A DNA stretch of 64,000 bases from Cunninghamia lanceolata (GCA_027924645.1 BSBN01001482.1:12790001-12854000); one strand, 5' to 3'; positions 45,729-58,199 are shown, counted from the first letter of the stretch. Numbers and translations are program-made. Notes: generated by a model not told the origin, from the letters alone.

Positions 45729-46771
45729 CAAGTGGGAGAATGCTGGAAAAGGTGTGTTGTACACCTTGCATAAAAATAAATTAATTTAATATGTAAGATA
45801 AATATTTATTTGTGGTGCATCTATGTGATGTGTTTAGCCACATTAAATATTTATTTGGGTACCACTTGTAGACATTGTATGTAACATTGGGTTAGTTATT
45901 TTATGTGTGTGGGTAACATAGAATAATTAATTATTTATTTGGGAAATTATTTAATATTGGGAAAAAGTGAAAACTTAGTACCAATAATTAAATGTGGGGG
46001 TCAATGGTTTTGTATACTCATGGTTTTGGGATACATGGTTTTACCATAGTACATCTTGTATTTGTGTGAGCTTGATTCTATAAAAGCAAGCACATGGTTA
46101 GTAGTTGGGGTTAGGGCCTAAATTTGATGGTCGTATGGCTGTATTTAGACATTTTTACCATAAAATACAATTAAATTTTTAAAAAGATCGTATCACATGA
46201 AAGGAGAGATTTTGGGTAGATTGTGAAAATTTATATAGAATTATGATGATATATATTTGGTTTATATATAATCTTACTTATACTAAGGTATATCATAGTA
46301 TTTAAGGGCACCTTTAAATAGATAATCGTCATTAAAAAATTGCTTGACAGGCAAGGTCGACTCTCAAATTTAAGCCCTGATTGGGGTTGGTTGTTTTGGC
46401 TGCATGTTGTGTGAGAGGTTGTCATTGTATTGAGTTTCTCTTATGAGTGCATTTTGTGAAGCATGGCATGGGATGTGTGGATACATGCTTGGACACATGG
46501 AGGATGCATTAGAGGATCTTGATGTTTCAGGGGTGTCCATGAGACTCTAAGAGTGTGTTGTAATGTTTCATTGCTAATTAATACATTAAGTATGGATGCT
46601 TTTGGAGGTTGGATTTTTCCCTCATGGCAGGTTTTCCTAGGGTATATCTTGTGTCACCTTGATGGTATGTTTGCTTATTCTTTTGCAAGTGGATTTTTGA
46701 ATACTATGTTTGCATATTAATCTCTCATAGGGTTATGAGGAAATTATCTTTATGGTTGTATATTTCCATCA
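45729..46771 (+). repeat. 3' LTR with purine tract
   Basis: The purine tract CAAGTGGGAGAA (45729-45740) touches TGCTGGAAAAGG (45741). The LTR probably ends TATTTCCATCA at 46771: TGCTGGAAA and TTTCCATCA are inverted termini with one mismatch. Length is about 1031 bp. The tract/LTR junction is copia-like. The 5' partner LTR was not found in the window. Confidence 0.65.
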
Positions 46772-47600
46772 TAAATGAGGTGTACAAAACAAGCAAGATG
46801 AATCAAACCATTTAAAATATCTACCAGTTAGGTACAATCTAAACTCACTAATAAATAGAATGACATCATCTATGTGTTATTAATTACTGACCAAGAATGA
46901 CTTCACAGGTAAGGATGCATCAGTAGACGCATCATAATTATCATGTAGAAATTCTTAGCAAAGGCTTATGATGTCATCATGCAATTTAGATTAAGGAAAT
47001 GAAGCATCAATAAAGTTTACACGAGAAGCTAATAAAGTATTATCAAGGCATATGCTATCATCATGTGGAGAAAAAACATCCATAGATTTAACATGAGATG
47101 AAAAAGAATGATTGTCACTAGATACTCATCACCATGTATAAAAGAAGGTAATTCATTCAAAGCACATGAATTAAATGACATAAGTCAACATGACATGTAA
47201 AATATGTATCATCAAAAGTTGCAATAATGTCGTGCATAGGTGAATTGCATGATAGATCCTTGATTAGAGTGTGATCATCATTATTACAAGACATTGTCTC
47301 ATCATGAAGTGTGTGGATAAATGAACTAAGCATCTCTAATATCATAGGATAGGCACTAATCAACTCAATGAAGGATGGAAAAGATGAAATAGGGTAAAAC
47401 AAGACCTCCATAGAGAAGATACTCACATCCATAGTATAAAATTTTACAAGTATAACAAGAATGGATGTCATAATATATGAAAGATGTAAATGAATGTAGA
47501 TCAACCAAGGAACAAACCCTAAAAGGTTCCATAATGATAAGATAATTCAGGGTGGTTAGTTGGGATACAAGATAAATCACATCATATACCTAAACCCTAA
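46772..47600 (-). pseudogene. Unidentified minus-strand coding-like remnant
   Basis: Minus-strand open stretches at 47580-47365 and 47504-47157 overlap and translate to Asp/His/Ser-rich sequence (HDETMSCNNDDHTLIKDLSC). The composition resembles the C-terminal proteins of non-autonomous elements such as C, but no motif is diagnostic. Confidence 0.25.
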
Positions 47601-50549
47601 TCAAAAGATATAAGCATATAAAGATGAAACCCTAGAAATAAATAATAAAACAGAGTTCTATCATATTTGAAACCCCAAATTTTTGTGAAAAGAAACACTA
47701 GAAAGAAAGTTAAGTCATGTAGGATCGATCAAGTTAACTTTCTTTAAGCTTAGTCTATGCTAATCCAATAGCATGCATACACATTAGCATAATTAATCTA
47801 TACTAATTAAGGAATGCTATCTGGGACTAATAATCTAATAATTTTCAATGACTATTTTAGGAAAGTGGTTGTAGTAATAGCAAGACTTAGCTTTGTTGCC
47901 GACGAATGAATAATTTGTATAAATATTCTAGAATATGAGAAGTCTTGGGATTTGAAACAAGAAATCACAATCTAATATTCACCTCAAGATTAGAATATTA
48001 TTTTCCTCTATGTGAGGTCAAGTCTAGGGATCAAGGTTGAATTTATGACTGCAAACTTGTCCTTCACACCAAACTTGTTTTGGTAAATGATAAAATTTTG
48101 TTCTTCACTTTGTTGATTCACCTTAGCTTCTTTTGTGTCATTTGGTATCTAAGGACTAACTATATTTAAGAATACCTTGGTAGGGTTGTTGGTATGTCAC
48201 AAGGGGACATGTTATCCTAGGTTAACTCAAAGAGCCAAATCAACGTTTGTAGCAATCATATGGAAATATGTGCATAACAAACAAATGGATAAGGTGAATG
48301 TATCAAGATGTGTGAGTATAGAGATAAGATAGGGGATAAAATGTATAGGAATGTGTGTAAGAAGTAGGTAGGTAACATAGGGCAAGGGACCCATTTGTAC
48401 AAAAATACACATTTTGTCAATATATCAATATACCAAAAAACTATCCTCAAAATAAATACAAAACTCAATGATAAATAACATTAATATACAAATTTCAATA
48501 TTACAAACTTATTATTTTATTATTATCCGAGTTATTTTTTTCATATTCGTAACCCAAAAAATAATAAATAATTATAAAACTTTTAGTTGTTATTATTAAT
48601 ATAATAAGTATTTAAATATATAACTTGACGTTTATAATATTCAACAATATTATTACTTGTAATATCTTTGTAAACATAAAAAAAATTATTAAAAAATTAT
48701 AATAACTATTAAAAATTATAAAAAATAAAAATCACGCCTTACATCCAATGTTCAAAGTCCCATATCGCCACCTTAGAAAAAACACTTATAAGTCATGTTA
48801 AGAGAAGAGGAAAACCTAAAGACAATAAATAATCAATTACCTTAATAAAGTCAAATCCTCGCCTGTTTGTTTTTTTTACTTTATATTCGTGTCGTGCAAA
48901 ATGACAAGTATGAAGAATTTTAATATTTTGGGCTTTTCGTCCTTTCAATTTCAATCCTTTTTGGATGGTTGAAAAATGAAGTCGTTGAGGTCAATGCTTT
49001 GTAACTTTCTTTTTATAAATATTAAGTGGACTTTGGTTTGTTGGTAAATTTGAATAATTTACAAAAAGTTTATTAAAGTTGAGTTTTGTTGAGTGTAAGG
49101 TTTGTGACATTTTAAAGAGATAGGATTAGGATTATGTTATGAGCAACTTTGGTGGATTGGATACCCCTTAGTCCTTAGTTCTTAGTTGAAAGTGTTCGAT
49201 TATTCATGTATCTTTGTTTCATGCTCTTAATATCAATGGATTGTAAAAGTAATCAGAGATTGTTATAACACCTTTTTTTTTAAATCATCTAAAATGTTAG
49301 AACATTGACCTTGGTAAACAATGATGAAAGTCATGGAAGCTTTTGCCCAACAAATCTCTCAAAACATGATATTTGGAGGTAAGTTTAGTTGGTATTCCAC
49401 CTAACATCTCCTTTCAAGAAAATAAAAAGAGTGGACCCTGAATGGAGGAGTAGAGTGTCAATGAATGAGTTTGGGGACAAGGTTGGTAGCAAGCACTTTG
49501 CATGACACATTATGGTAGAAGTAAATTATTGGCCATTAAAATTTAATGACATGTTATAGATTAAATGTTTGGTTTACTAAAATTTTGATGTAGGAGTATT
49601 TTACGGGTTGAGTAATTTGTATCACTTAAAATAAATTTGTGTTGTACGAGTTTATTTTCTTTTGTGTATTTTATTTTCTTACATGCTTGCACACATTTTC
49701 TTGTGTATTTTTTGTGTTTGTTTTGAGAAGGTGTTGGTTCCACACCTTCTTACACACCTTGAACCTTTGGTTCTTACACAATCCTGAGTAGCTTGTGAAT
49801 CTTTTCTTGTAGCTTGTTATTTTGTGCACCATGCTTAGTGGTTCTTGAGTGCAACCTTTAAGATGTGTTGTGTAAGTCTCAGTCCATGCCATTTGCCTAC
49901 ACATCTTGTGTGCTTCACTCTATGCAACATTTTCTTTTATTGGTGTTGCCATGCATGTGATTAGACTTCTATGGGATGATGCCTAAAAAATTTAGTTGGT
50001 TTTGGTCACCTACACCACTTTATGTCATGTTCTTTGTCTACGCACGTGACTTCTTTGCACTAGATTCTCTAAACTATGTGCATTCCAATTCATGGTTCTC
50101 TTAGAATAACGTGTACTCTTGGTAGTTAGTCCTTTAGGTTTAATTTCAAAATCTCATACAAATTACACACATGGTCAATTTGTAAGATCCCTTCCAGATT
50201 CTTATTGAAAAATACTAAATATTTTATATTTTTAAAAGACCAACCATCATATTTGTAACTTAAACAACCCATTTCCTTTGTTTAGCCCCTAAAAGAGTTT
50301 CAAAAAGGTTACAATGATGAGACATCAATAGTCCCAAAAAATAATACACAACATTGCAAGCATATTTCAATAATCACAATTGATTACGTATACATGTTCC
50401 ATTTATATTGGATATAGCAAAGAAATATTAAAATCATTACCCATCCATTTGCATACAGGTCTACAACAAATCATTAAAAATGGTTACAAATCCTTTTGAC
50501 ATATATATGCCATACTCTACCTGAGTAAGTAATCTGAAGTAATCAACTT
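47601..50549. other. Unassigned AT-rich DNA
   Basis: No coding region or complete element is supported. 48480-48730 is extremely A/T-rich. 48758-48792 contains an snRNA-type promoter look-alike (see findings). 49680-49940 repeats CTTG/TTCTTACACA phrases and may be part of an LTR. Confidence 0.35.
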
Positions 50550-50810
50550 GTAAGGAGAGAGAGCATCATGGACAGTTTTTCTCCAACCACAGACTTAGCA
50601 ATCCCCCACACTTCTCCCAATCTAGGAGTGGTCCTACCTTTCAATGAGGGTGATAGATAATGATCAATGTGGAATACCTAGAACCATCAGAGAACCATGT
50701 GTTTGAGTACATTCTTTGTTTCATCAAGTAGACTCTAGATACCCTCTTTGTCTACTTCATGACTTCTAACAATACACACAACTCTAGAAGTACAATGAAC
50801 TAACAATGCA
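50550..50810 (-). repeat. Dispersed repeat, copy 2
   Basis: The reverse complement shares ordered blocks with 10380-10690: GGTAGGACCACT, GTGTGGGGGATT, GTGGTTGGAGAAAAA, CATGATGCTCTCTC and TAGTTCATTGTACTTCTAGA. The two copies are in opposite orientation about 40 kb apart. Confidence 0.55.
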
Positions 50811-51229
50811 CATGCAATGCACATATAGCTAAAGTATTAAATACATTAAATAACCATTTCCACCGATTATGAGGACCTACCCCATGAAGATCAAATATTT
50901 CTCATTTATCAAGACAATAAATAAAATACACTTACCTCAAATTAAATCTAACTTGGCATAGTTTCCTTACTAGAAAATATGCCTAGAAATAGATTGCAAT
51001 CTATAACCATGCCTTTTAAGATGGTAAAATTAGTCATTATAGGAATTATTGCTGCCATATATAACCAACTACACAAGATAATCATTCATCTAATCCCCTT
51101 ATGAATCATTTGTGCACAAGAGAAAATATGATCGGCTTATGTTGATAAAGGAAACATATCCCAATGTCACTCTGCTTGAGTCTTATTCCTATCAAAGAAC
51201 TATAATTATGTTATATATATATATATAAA
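50811..51229. other. Unassigned DNA ending in a TA microsatellite
   Basis: No gene. A short (TA)n run of eight units lies at about 51211-51226, directly before the tandem duplication. Confidence 0.4.
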
Positions 51230-51775
51230 GAAAACTTATGGCTCACAACCAAATTGTGTTGAAGGAGAGAAGGTAGTATTTCTCCAAAGACGCAAACAAA
51301 GGAAATCTTAAACATAGTAATCATTTCTATGAGCATAGAGGGGATCAAAGACAACAAGGTAGAGTAGCACAGAGAAACTAGAATTAGTTTTCTCAGAAGT
51401 GAAAGGATTCCTCTCTAGTAAATCCATAGAATATCTATGGAAGGATTAATAGGAATAGTTGGAACAAAGAAGAGCAGGGTTGGCCGAGAAGATGCAATGA
51501 AAAAAAATATGGCTTGCAACCGAATTTCATTGAAGGAGAGAAGGTAGTATTTCTCTAAAGAAGCAGACAAAGGAAATCTGAAACATAGTAATCAGTTCTA
51601 TGAGCATATAGGGGATCAAAGGCATTAAGGTGGAGTAGTACGGGGAAATTGGAATTATTTTTCTTGAAAGTGAAGGGATTTCTCTCTAGGAAATCCACAA
51701 AATAGCTATGGAAGGATTAACAAGAATAGTTGGAACAAAGAAGAGTGGGGTTGGCTGAGAAGATGCAATGAAGTT
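51230..51775 (+). repeat. Tandem duplication of a unit of about 270 bp
   Basis: 51230-51501 and 51502-51775 are head-to-tail copies. Both contain GAAGGAGAGAAGGTAGTATT, ACATAGTAATCA, TATGAGCATA(G/T)AGGGGATC, CTATGGAAGGATTAA, GGAACAAAGAAGAG and GAGAAGATGCAATGAA. They lie upstream of the probable 5' part of the LINE and could be promoter monomers of it. Confidence 0.85.
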
Positions 51776-52185
51776 CAGAATTCAAGAATAAATTTCATCG
51801 AGGAGGATGAAAGAAGGAAATGGCATGGTCTAGATAACCTAGAGAAGGTTGAAAAAGGATGGATCCAGCCATGGAGAATCAAGGGAACAAAGAAAATTTG
51901 GATGCCCAAAGAGTCTTCCCCAACCACTGAAGAAAACAAGATCCTAGTCAGATTTAAACCCTAGTAAGTTGCATTTGCTTTTCCTTAAGATTGACTCATT
52001 TAGTTAATTTTGTGGCTCGTTTAAGCTCCTATACATTTTTATTGAATGAGAAGGGGACCAACCCTCAAAAGTCAAGATTCAAAACTAGTGCAAAGATCAA
52101 TGGGGAAAATAAATTAGGGTAAAATATTTACCAAGGGGATTCTTCCTGGTGGAATATCCTTTAGGGGAAAAGAAGAAAGAAATTC
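51776..52185 (+). other. Possible LINE leader and start of ORF1, left of element D
   Basis: The stretch includes an in-frame run after an ATG near 51872 (MENQGNKENLDAQRVFPNH), then degenerate sequence up to the element D insertion. Because LINE ORF1 sequence begins right after D on the other side, this is probably the same LINE; the reading-frame join cannot be shown by eye. Confidence 0.4.
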
Positions 52186-52190
52186 TTAGC

Positions 52191-53650
52191 TGATGCAGGA
52201 GCATCTGAGTGGATTGGCAATTAGCATCGACCAAAAATATTTGCAGTTGTTTTCTTCATTTTTGGTTTGGTTTGGTTTTTTATGGCATCTCTCGACATCA
52301 TAGAACTTCAAAGTCGGCACAGAATTGCAAGAATCAAACTTTCGTTGGTTCATAGTTTTGACACTCTGCAGGCAGTTTTGTGAAATTTATTCCCAAAAAT
52401 TCGTAAGAGCTAGAGTAGAATCCTTTTGCAGGGGTATTCTTGAAGGTACCATGTTGAATGTACAAAAAGAATTGAAGTTGTATATTTCTTTGTTTGGGAG
52501 AAATTAATGCCAGAAGTTGGTGTCGTTAATGTCGAAAGTGTGTCGTTGGTTTACAGAAAGTTTAAAATTTCACAATTCTGGAAGGTTGGAGCGAAATCCT
52601 TCTACGGAGGACCTGAGGGGGTCATAACACACATTTGGGCAAATTTTCGTGCAAATCAGAGAACTTTTAGTTTTCCGCCTACCGGCACTCGACTCTACCG
52701 ATTGTCGTAGTCACGCAAATGGAATCTTCTCAGAATTGTTGATACAATTTCATAAGAAATAGATTATGATATCACATTTAAGCACCAAAAGTCTAGCATG
52801 AAGTATGAGAGGAGCACTTCATAAGGTATAAAGTTTATGTCTTTATATTAAGACCAAAAAGGAGGCACTATAAATGATAAAAAGAAATGTCTCATGAGAA
52901 ATTTAAAACAAAAACTTAATAGATAATATGGGATGCCTCATAAGAGGCATATCATTAGTTATGTACAGATTTATTCTTAGCATATGGCATGCATAAAAGA
53001 AATGCCATTTGTGAAGGAAGTTGAAGGGATATGGTGAGGAAACTCCCATGCCTCATGTGGAGGCATTTAAATTAGCTATTATTGCAAATTTTGAGTAGAG
53101 AGGAGAGGAGCTAGAGGAAGAACGAGGAGAAGAATTGGAGAGGCTGCCTTTGGTGATGGAAATAGATGCCAGTTTGAGCACTAGTTTCTTGTCAAAGAAT
53201 AGAATGTTATTGCTGGTTTTTTTAACTGAGTTTGAATGCAAATTTAAAATAAGGAATGTGGACGCTCAGGTAGAGAGGAAGAGAAGATGGGGATAGCCTG
53301 TTTCAGGAATATAAAATATGCAGAAATTAAGTGATAAAGGGTGCCAAATTGGCTGCAAACATAAGACCCTCTTTGAAATATGAAGAACCATAATTAGAGG
53401 TATAAATTGCAGGATGATGCTGAGTTTTAAAAGGAGTTTTAATGCAGATTTGAGAGGAAGGAATGTGACTATGAAAATGTGTGTGAGAGGCCATTTGTAA
53501 TTTTGTTAGAGATGTATTTGGTTTTGATGTCAATAAAATAAAATCTAAATTTTGTTGCAATCACTTGTATTCAGATTTGGGGTAGAGTGTTGTCTGTGTG
53601 ATATGGTGGATTTGAGAGTTGTTGGGAAAGAGGGAGCTCCTTCTGCACCA
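52191..53650 (+). repeat. Element D 5' LTR
   Basis: It is similar over its full length to 54866-56322 with many substitutions, indicating an old insertion. Open frames inside (for example 52325-52710) recur in both LTRs and are not genes. Confidence 0.93.
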
Positions 53651-53652
53651 AA

Positions 53653-53664
53653 TGGTATTAGAGC
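53653..53664 (+). other. Element D primer binding site
   Basis: TGGTATTAGAGC, two bases after the LTR, is one transition from the initiator-Met tRNA site. Confidence 0.85.
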
Positions 53665-53871
53665 TAGAGGTTCTGAGTGTATAGGCAGAGCGTCAAACAT
53701 GAAGTAGCCTAAGCCAAGACCTATAGGTGGAGAGTGAAGAGCGGTAGAGAAGAGCTCGAGAGGATTGTTGTAGGTAAGAGAAGCCCTGAGAAATGAGAGC
53801 TAGGAAGCCGCGAGAGAAATTGTATTTGCAGGTTGCAAAGAGAGCTATACGTATGGGAAGTGTTTGACAGA

Positions 53872-54744
53872 ATGACAAAGAGGAAAATGATAGGGATTGT
53901 CTTGAGAAAGCCAGTCATATGGAATAGTTGGAGACAATATGAAAAGAAGAAGATTTTGAAGATGATAGCTGAAATAAATAAGAAATTGGGTAGGATCGAA
54001 GAGTGGTAGCATGTAGAATTTGTTGAGCATGATGAAGACTAGCATAAGGTTGCAATGAATAAGGAGAATGGAAAAGAGGATGAGATCAAGAAGAATGATA
54101 TTGTAGCAATTGAAGAGGTTGTAGATAAGGAGAAAGAAGAGGATCCAACTGTGGAAATTGAGGTAGCAACGATGGAATGTGAAGAGGTTGCAGCAAATGG
54201 TGAAAAGAAAGATGATTTGTTGGCACAAATTTTAGAGATAGAAGGCGAATGGCTAGAGAAGATTGCAGCAATTGGAGGTGAGAGATATGTTGCAGCCAAT
54301 GAAGGTGAGAAGATGAACATTGCAGAGAAGGATGATGTTGGAATAGCAAAGAATGAAGAGGTAAGTTTTAATTTTTCTACAATTTGTGATGAGAAAGTTA
54401 GGGATTTGCTTGTTGCTGAGGTGAATAAGGAGTTAGTTGATAGAAAAAGAGATTATGTGGCTGCAAATTAGTGTGTGGATACTACACGTTTATGTGTAGA
54501 GATTGTAGATGCAGATTTTGGTGAGGATGTTGCAGGGTGTGATGTGGTTGAAGAGGGATTTTGGTGGAGGAGATCATATAATGGTGGATTGAATCCCACG
54601 AAGGAGGAGAGGAAAAGAGAGAATATTTGGAGGACGGTTCATGGTGGACATGAGTCCATGAGAGAGAGGAAGAACAAAGTGCAAAGTTGTTGGAGGAGGA
54701 TGGCAAATGTTCTAGCCAGGTGTTGGAAGAGAAGGAAGAAATAA
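53872..54744 (+). pseudogene. Element D sole reading frame, function unknown
   Basis: From ATG 53872 one frame of 291 codons reaches TAA at 54742-54744 and is interrupted only by three TAG codons (54007-54009, 54040-54042, 54469-54471). The N-terminus is basic and Trp-containing (MTKRKMIGIVLRKPVIWNSW). The middle is very acidic (VVDKEKEEDPTVEIEVATME, GEKKDDLLAQILEIEGEWLE). The C-terminus is basic (KEERKRENIWRTVHGGHESM, RMANVLARCWKRRKK). No zinc knuckle or enzyme motif is present. Charge segregation and position after the primer site suggest a Gag-like or RNA-binding element protein, but this is inference. Confidence 0.6.
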
Positions 54745-54823
54745 TTATGTACACATCCCTCAGTGATGGAGTTCATTGCAGGTTGCATTCAACCTAAAAG
54801 AGCAGTCCCACTACTCAACTCCA

Positions 54824-54846
54824 TTTTGTGAGTCCTACTCACAAAA
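54824..54846 (+). other. Perfect 10-bp hairpin just upstream of element D 3' LTR
   Basis: TTTTGTGAGT and ACTCACAAAA are separated by CCT, about 20 bp before the LTR, where a purine tract would be expected. Confidence 0.6.
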
Positions 54847-54865
54847 TTTTCCTACCCGACGTGTC

Positions 54866-56322
54866 TGATGCAGGAGCATCCGGGAGAACTGGTAATCAAC
54901 ATCGACCAAAAATATTTGCAATTGTTTTCTTCATTTTTGGTTTGGTTTGGTTTTTTCTGGCATCTCTCGACATCACAAAACTTCAAAGTCAACACATAAT
55001 TGCAAGAATCAAACTTTCGTCAATTTGCAGTTTTGACACTTTGCAGACAGTTTTGTGAAATTTGCTCCCAAAAATTTGTAAGAGATGGAGTAGAATCCTT
55101 TTGCAGGGGTATTCTTGGAGGTACCATGTTGAATGTAAAAAAATAATTGAAGTCATATCTTTCTCTGTTTGGGAGAAATTAATGCCAAAAATTGGTGTTG
55201 TTAATGTTGAAAGTGTGTCGCCAGTTTACGAAAAACTTAAAATATCACAATTTTGGAAGGCTGGAGCAAAATCCTTCTATAGAGGACCTAAGGGGGCCAT
55301 AACACACATTTGGGCAAATTTTTGTGTGAATCAGAGAACTTTCAGTTTCTCGCCTGCCAGCACCCAACTCTATTGATTGTTGTAGTCACGCAAATGGAAT
55401 CTTCTCTGAATTGTTGGTACAATTTAATAAGAAACAAATTATGATATCACATTTAAGCACCAAAAGTCTAGCATGAAGTATGAGAGGAGCGCTTCATAAG
55501 GTATAAAGTTTATGTCTTTGTTAAGATAAAAAAGGAGGCACTATAAATGATAAAAAGATATGTCTCATGAGAAATTTAAAACAAAAACTTAGTAGATAAT
55601 ATGGGATGCCTCATAAGAGGCATATCATTAGTTATGTATAGATTTATTCTTAACATATGGCACAAATAAAAGAAATTCCGTTTGTGAAGGGAGTTGAAGG
55701 GATACAGTGAGGAAACTCCCATGCCTCACGTGGAGGCATTTAAATTAGCTATTGTTGTAGATTTGAGTAGAGAGGGGAGGTGCTAGAGGAAGAGCGAGGA
55801 GAAGAATTGGAAAGGCTACCTTTGGTGAGGGAAAAAGATGCCAGTTTGAGCACCAGTTTCTTGTCAAAGAATAAAATGTTATTGTTGGTTTTTCTAACTG
55901 AGTTTGAATGCAGATTTAAAAGAAGGAATGTGGATGCTTAAGTAAAGAGGAAGAGCAGATTGGGACAACATGTTTCAAACATATAGAATGTGCAGAAATT
56001 AAGTGATAAAGGGTGCCAGATTGGCTGTAAACATACGACCCTCTTTGAAATATGAAGAACCACAATCAAAGGTATAAATTACAGGATAATATTGAGTTTT
56101 AAAAGGAGTTTTAATGCAGATTTGAGAGGAAGGAATGTGAGTATGAAAATGTGTGTGAGAGGCCATTTGTAATTTTGTTAGAGATGTATTTTGTTTTGGT
56201 GTCAATAAAATAAAATCTAAATTTTGTTGCAATCGCTTGTATTCAAATTTGTGGTAGAGTGTTGCCTGTGTGATTTGGTGGATTTGAGAGTTGTTGGGAA
56301 AGAGGGAGCTCCTTCTGCACCA
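54866..56322 (+). repeat. Element D 3' LTR
   Basis: Second copy of 52191-53650, ending TTCTGCACCA and followed by the TSD TTAGC. Confidence 0.93.
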
Positions 56323-56327
56323 TTAGC

Positions 56328-57285
56328 TTAGCTCCATTCATGATGGATGGTGTGCGATTCTATGTCAAAGACTAGGTTCCAAAATTCAATCCTACTACTC
56401 ACAAGACCTCCATCACTCTTATGTGAATAAGGTATAATCTCCCCACTGAATATTGGGATCCAAGAATTTTAAAATTGATTGGAGAAAAGATTAGTTCTTT
56501 CATTAAGACAGTGAACATATTGATGAAGATTATTTTGGCATGTGTTCTTGAATTTTTGTTTCCATTAACCTTGATTCTCTACCTCAATAGAGATAGAGAT
56601 TAGATTAGAATCTGGGATCTAGAGACAGGAGGTGGAAGTTGAAATGGCACTAAAGAAATGTAGAAATTGTCACCAATATGGTCATTCCTATGAGGAATGT
56701 AGTTAGATGAGGAAAGACACCCAAAATAAGGTGGGGCATATGGAGGATGCAACACCAAGATTGGTATTGGAAGAGATGGCAATAGATAAGTTTGAAGCAG
56801 AAAGGCAACAAGTTTGTGCCCCAACAGCAAAGGAAAGAGATGGTAAGGATCCCCCTTTAAGAGAACTAGAAAAAATAGGTATAGACACCCCTTTGTTGAA
56901 GGATAATCACAATTCCAAATATACAAATGAACTGGGTTTACAAAATGATGGGAAGAGCACTTAGAGCCCCACTATTTTTTAGCAGGCACTAGAAATTTTT
57001 GGTTGCAATGGAGATATCCAAAAGATAAGTACCAAGATGGAAAAATCAAAAGCAGAACCAAGCACTAATATGGAAATGGAGAATGATTTCTCTTAAGATG
57101 AACTAGACATGCTAGAGGAAAGAACTTTGAGCCAGACTGAATCAAAGTTTAAAAAATCAAGAATTGGGGAAAAGGCCTTCGGGGCAGAAAGTCTAATAAA
57201 GTTAAATTGGAGATTGCAGAAAGGGAAAAGGTTCAAATGAAGTTGAGGTCTGGGAAGGGGGCCACCCCTTCCATAGAGCCATGAG
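56328..57285 (+). pseudogene. LINE ORF1 remnant (DUF4283-like region and zinc knuckle)
   Basis: RYNLPTEYWDPRILKLIGEK (about 56430-56490) matches the signature of the DUF4283 RNA-binding region of plant L1-type LINE ORF1 proteins. KCRNCHQYGHSYEEC (56656-56700) is a CCHC zinc knuckle. Between and after them are stops and frameshifts. 56707-56964 stays open and is Lys/Glu-rich (RLVLEEMAIDKFEAERQQVC). ORF1 proteins bind the LINE RNA. ORF2 starts at once after this region (57281). Confidence 0.75.
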
Positions 57286-58000
57286 GCTCATAATGTGGAA
57301 TATTAGGGGCATAAATACACCTAACAAAAGGCAATTTATCAAGTACCTATTGTCTATGTCGAAGTCCAACATAACCATAGTTTAGGAAACAAAGATGGGA
57401 TCAATGGAGCTAAAGGCAATAGTGGAAGAGTGGAGTCCATGGTAGGGCATGTTTGTGGATTCCAAAGGAGCTTTAAGAGGATTGGGAATAATATAGAACT
57501 CCAACTCTATATATGTAGATTTCATACAAGACAATCAATTTTGGTAGGTATCTAAGATCAAACATCTCTCCATGAACTTAAATTTTATTTGTTTAATGTT
57601 TATGGTCTTATGGGATACTTAGAAAAGAAAAAGGTATGGTAGCAGCTCACAAACTTGATGCAAACATTGAACAATGAACTCATCATTACGGGGGGTGACT
57701 TCAATGCCACTGTAGATGCCTCAGAGAAAAGGGGGTGTATTTTCAAGATGACACAAACACAATGGGACTTTCAACATTTTATGGTTCATAACCATCTCTA
57801 GGATATAATTCCAAGAAATGGGATCTTCACCTAGAAAAATAGGATACACTGATTCACAAATATAGCAGAAAGACTGGACCACTTCCTCCTATATGGGAAT
57901 TGGGCTCCCATTCCTTTCCTTTAGGAATCCCATATTCTCCCTCAAACAGGCTCAAATCATTTTCCCCTACTCCTCATATTCGTGTTTGATTCCTCCCCAC
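57281..58000 (+). pseudogene. LINE ORF2 endonuclease domain
   Basis: The domain opens MRLIMWNIRGINTPNKRQ, the usual first strand and Asn of AP-type endonucleases. *ETKMGS near 57390 is the QETK motif with Gln turned into TAG. GGDFNAT near 57690 is the GDFN motif. ERLDHFLL-like sequence follows near 57870. The enzyme would nick target DNA to prime reverse transcription. Multiple stops and shifts are present. Confidence 0.85.
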
Positions 58001-58199
58001 CTAGATGTCCATTCAAATTTGAAAACATGTGGTTGCATGATCAATATCTTCCCAACAAGATTTTTGAATGGTGGTCCTCAGCTCCAAGAATCAAAGGCAC
58101 TAAACTTTTTTAATTTTTTAAGAAACTAGGCTAGATTAAAGAATAGTTGAAATGTTGGAACAAAGCCCACTTCAAAAATATCTTTGAAGAAAAGTGAAG

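Larger units (their letters stand above)
52186..56327 (+). mobile_element. Element D: small non-autonomous LTR element, TSD TTAGC
   Basis: Two LTRs of about 1.46 kb (52191-53650, 54866-56322), starting TGATGCAGGAGC and ending TTCTGCACCA, enclose only 1215 bp. TTAGC duplications are perfect (52186-52190, 56323-56327). A primer site follows the left LTR. The interior has one reading frame and no Pol domain, so the element depended on a helper. No conventional purine tract precedes the right LTR. Confidence 0.93.

Noticed and set aside
52325..55376. Open frames at 52325-52710 and 55062-55376 as candidate genes
   Set aside because: Both lie inside the two LTRs of element D at equivalent positions and contain no domain.
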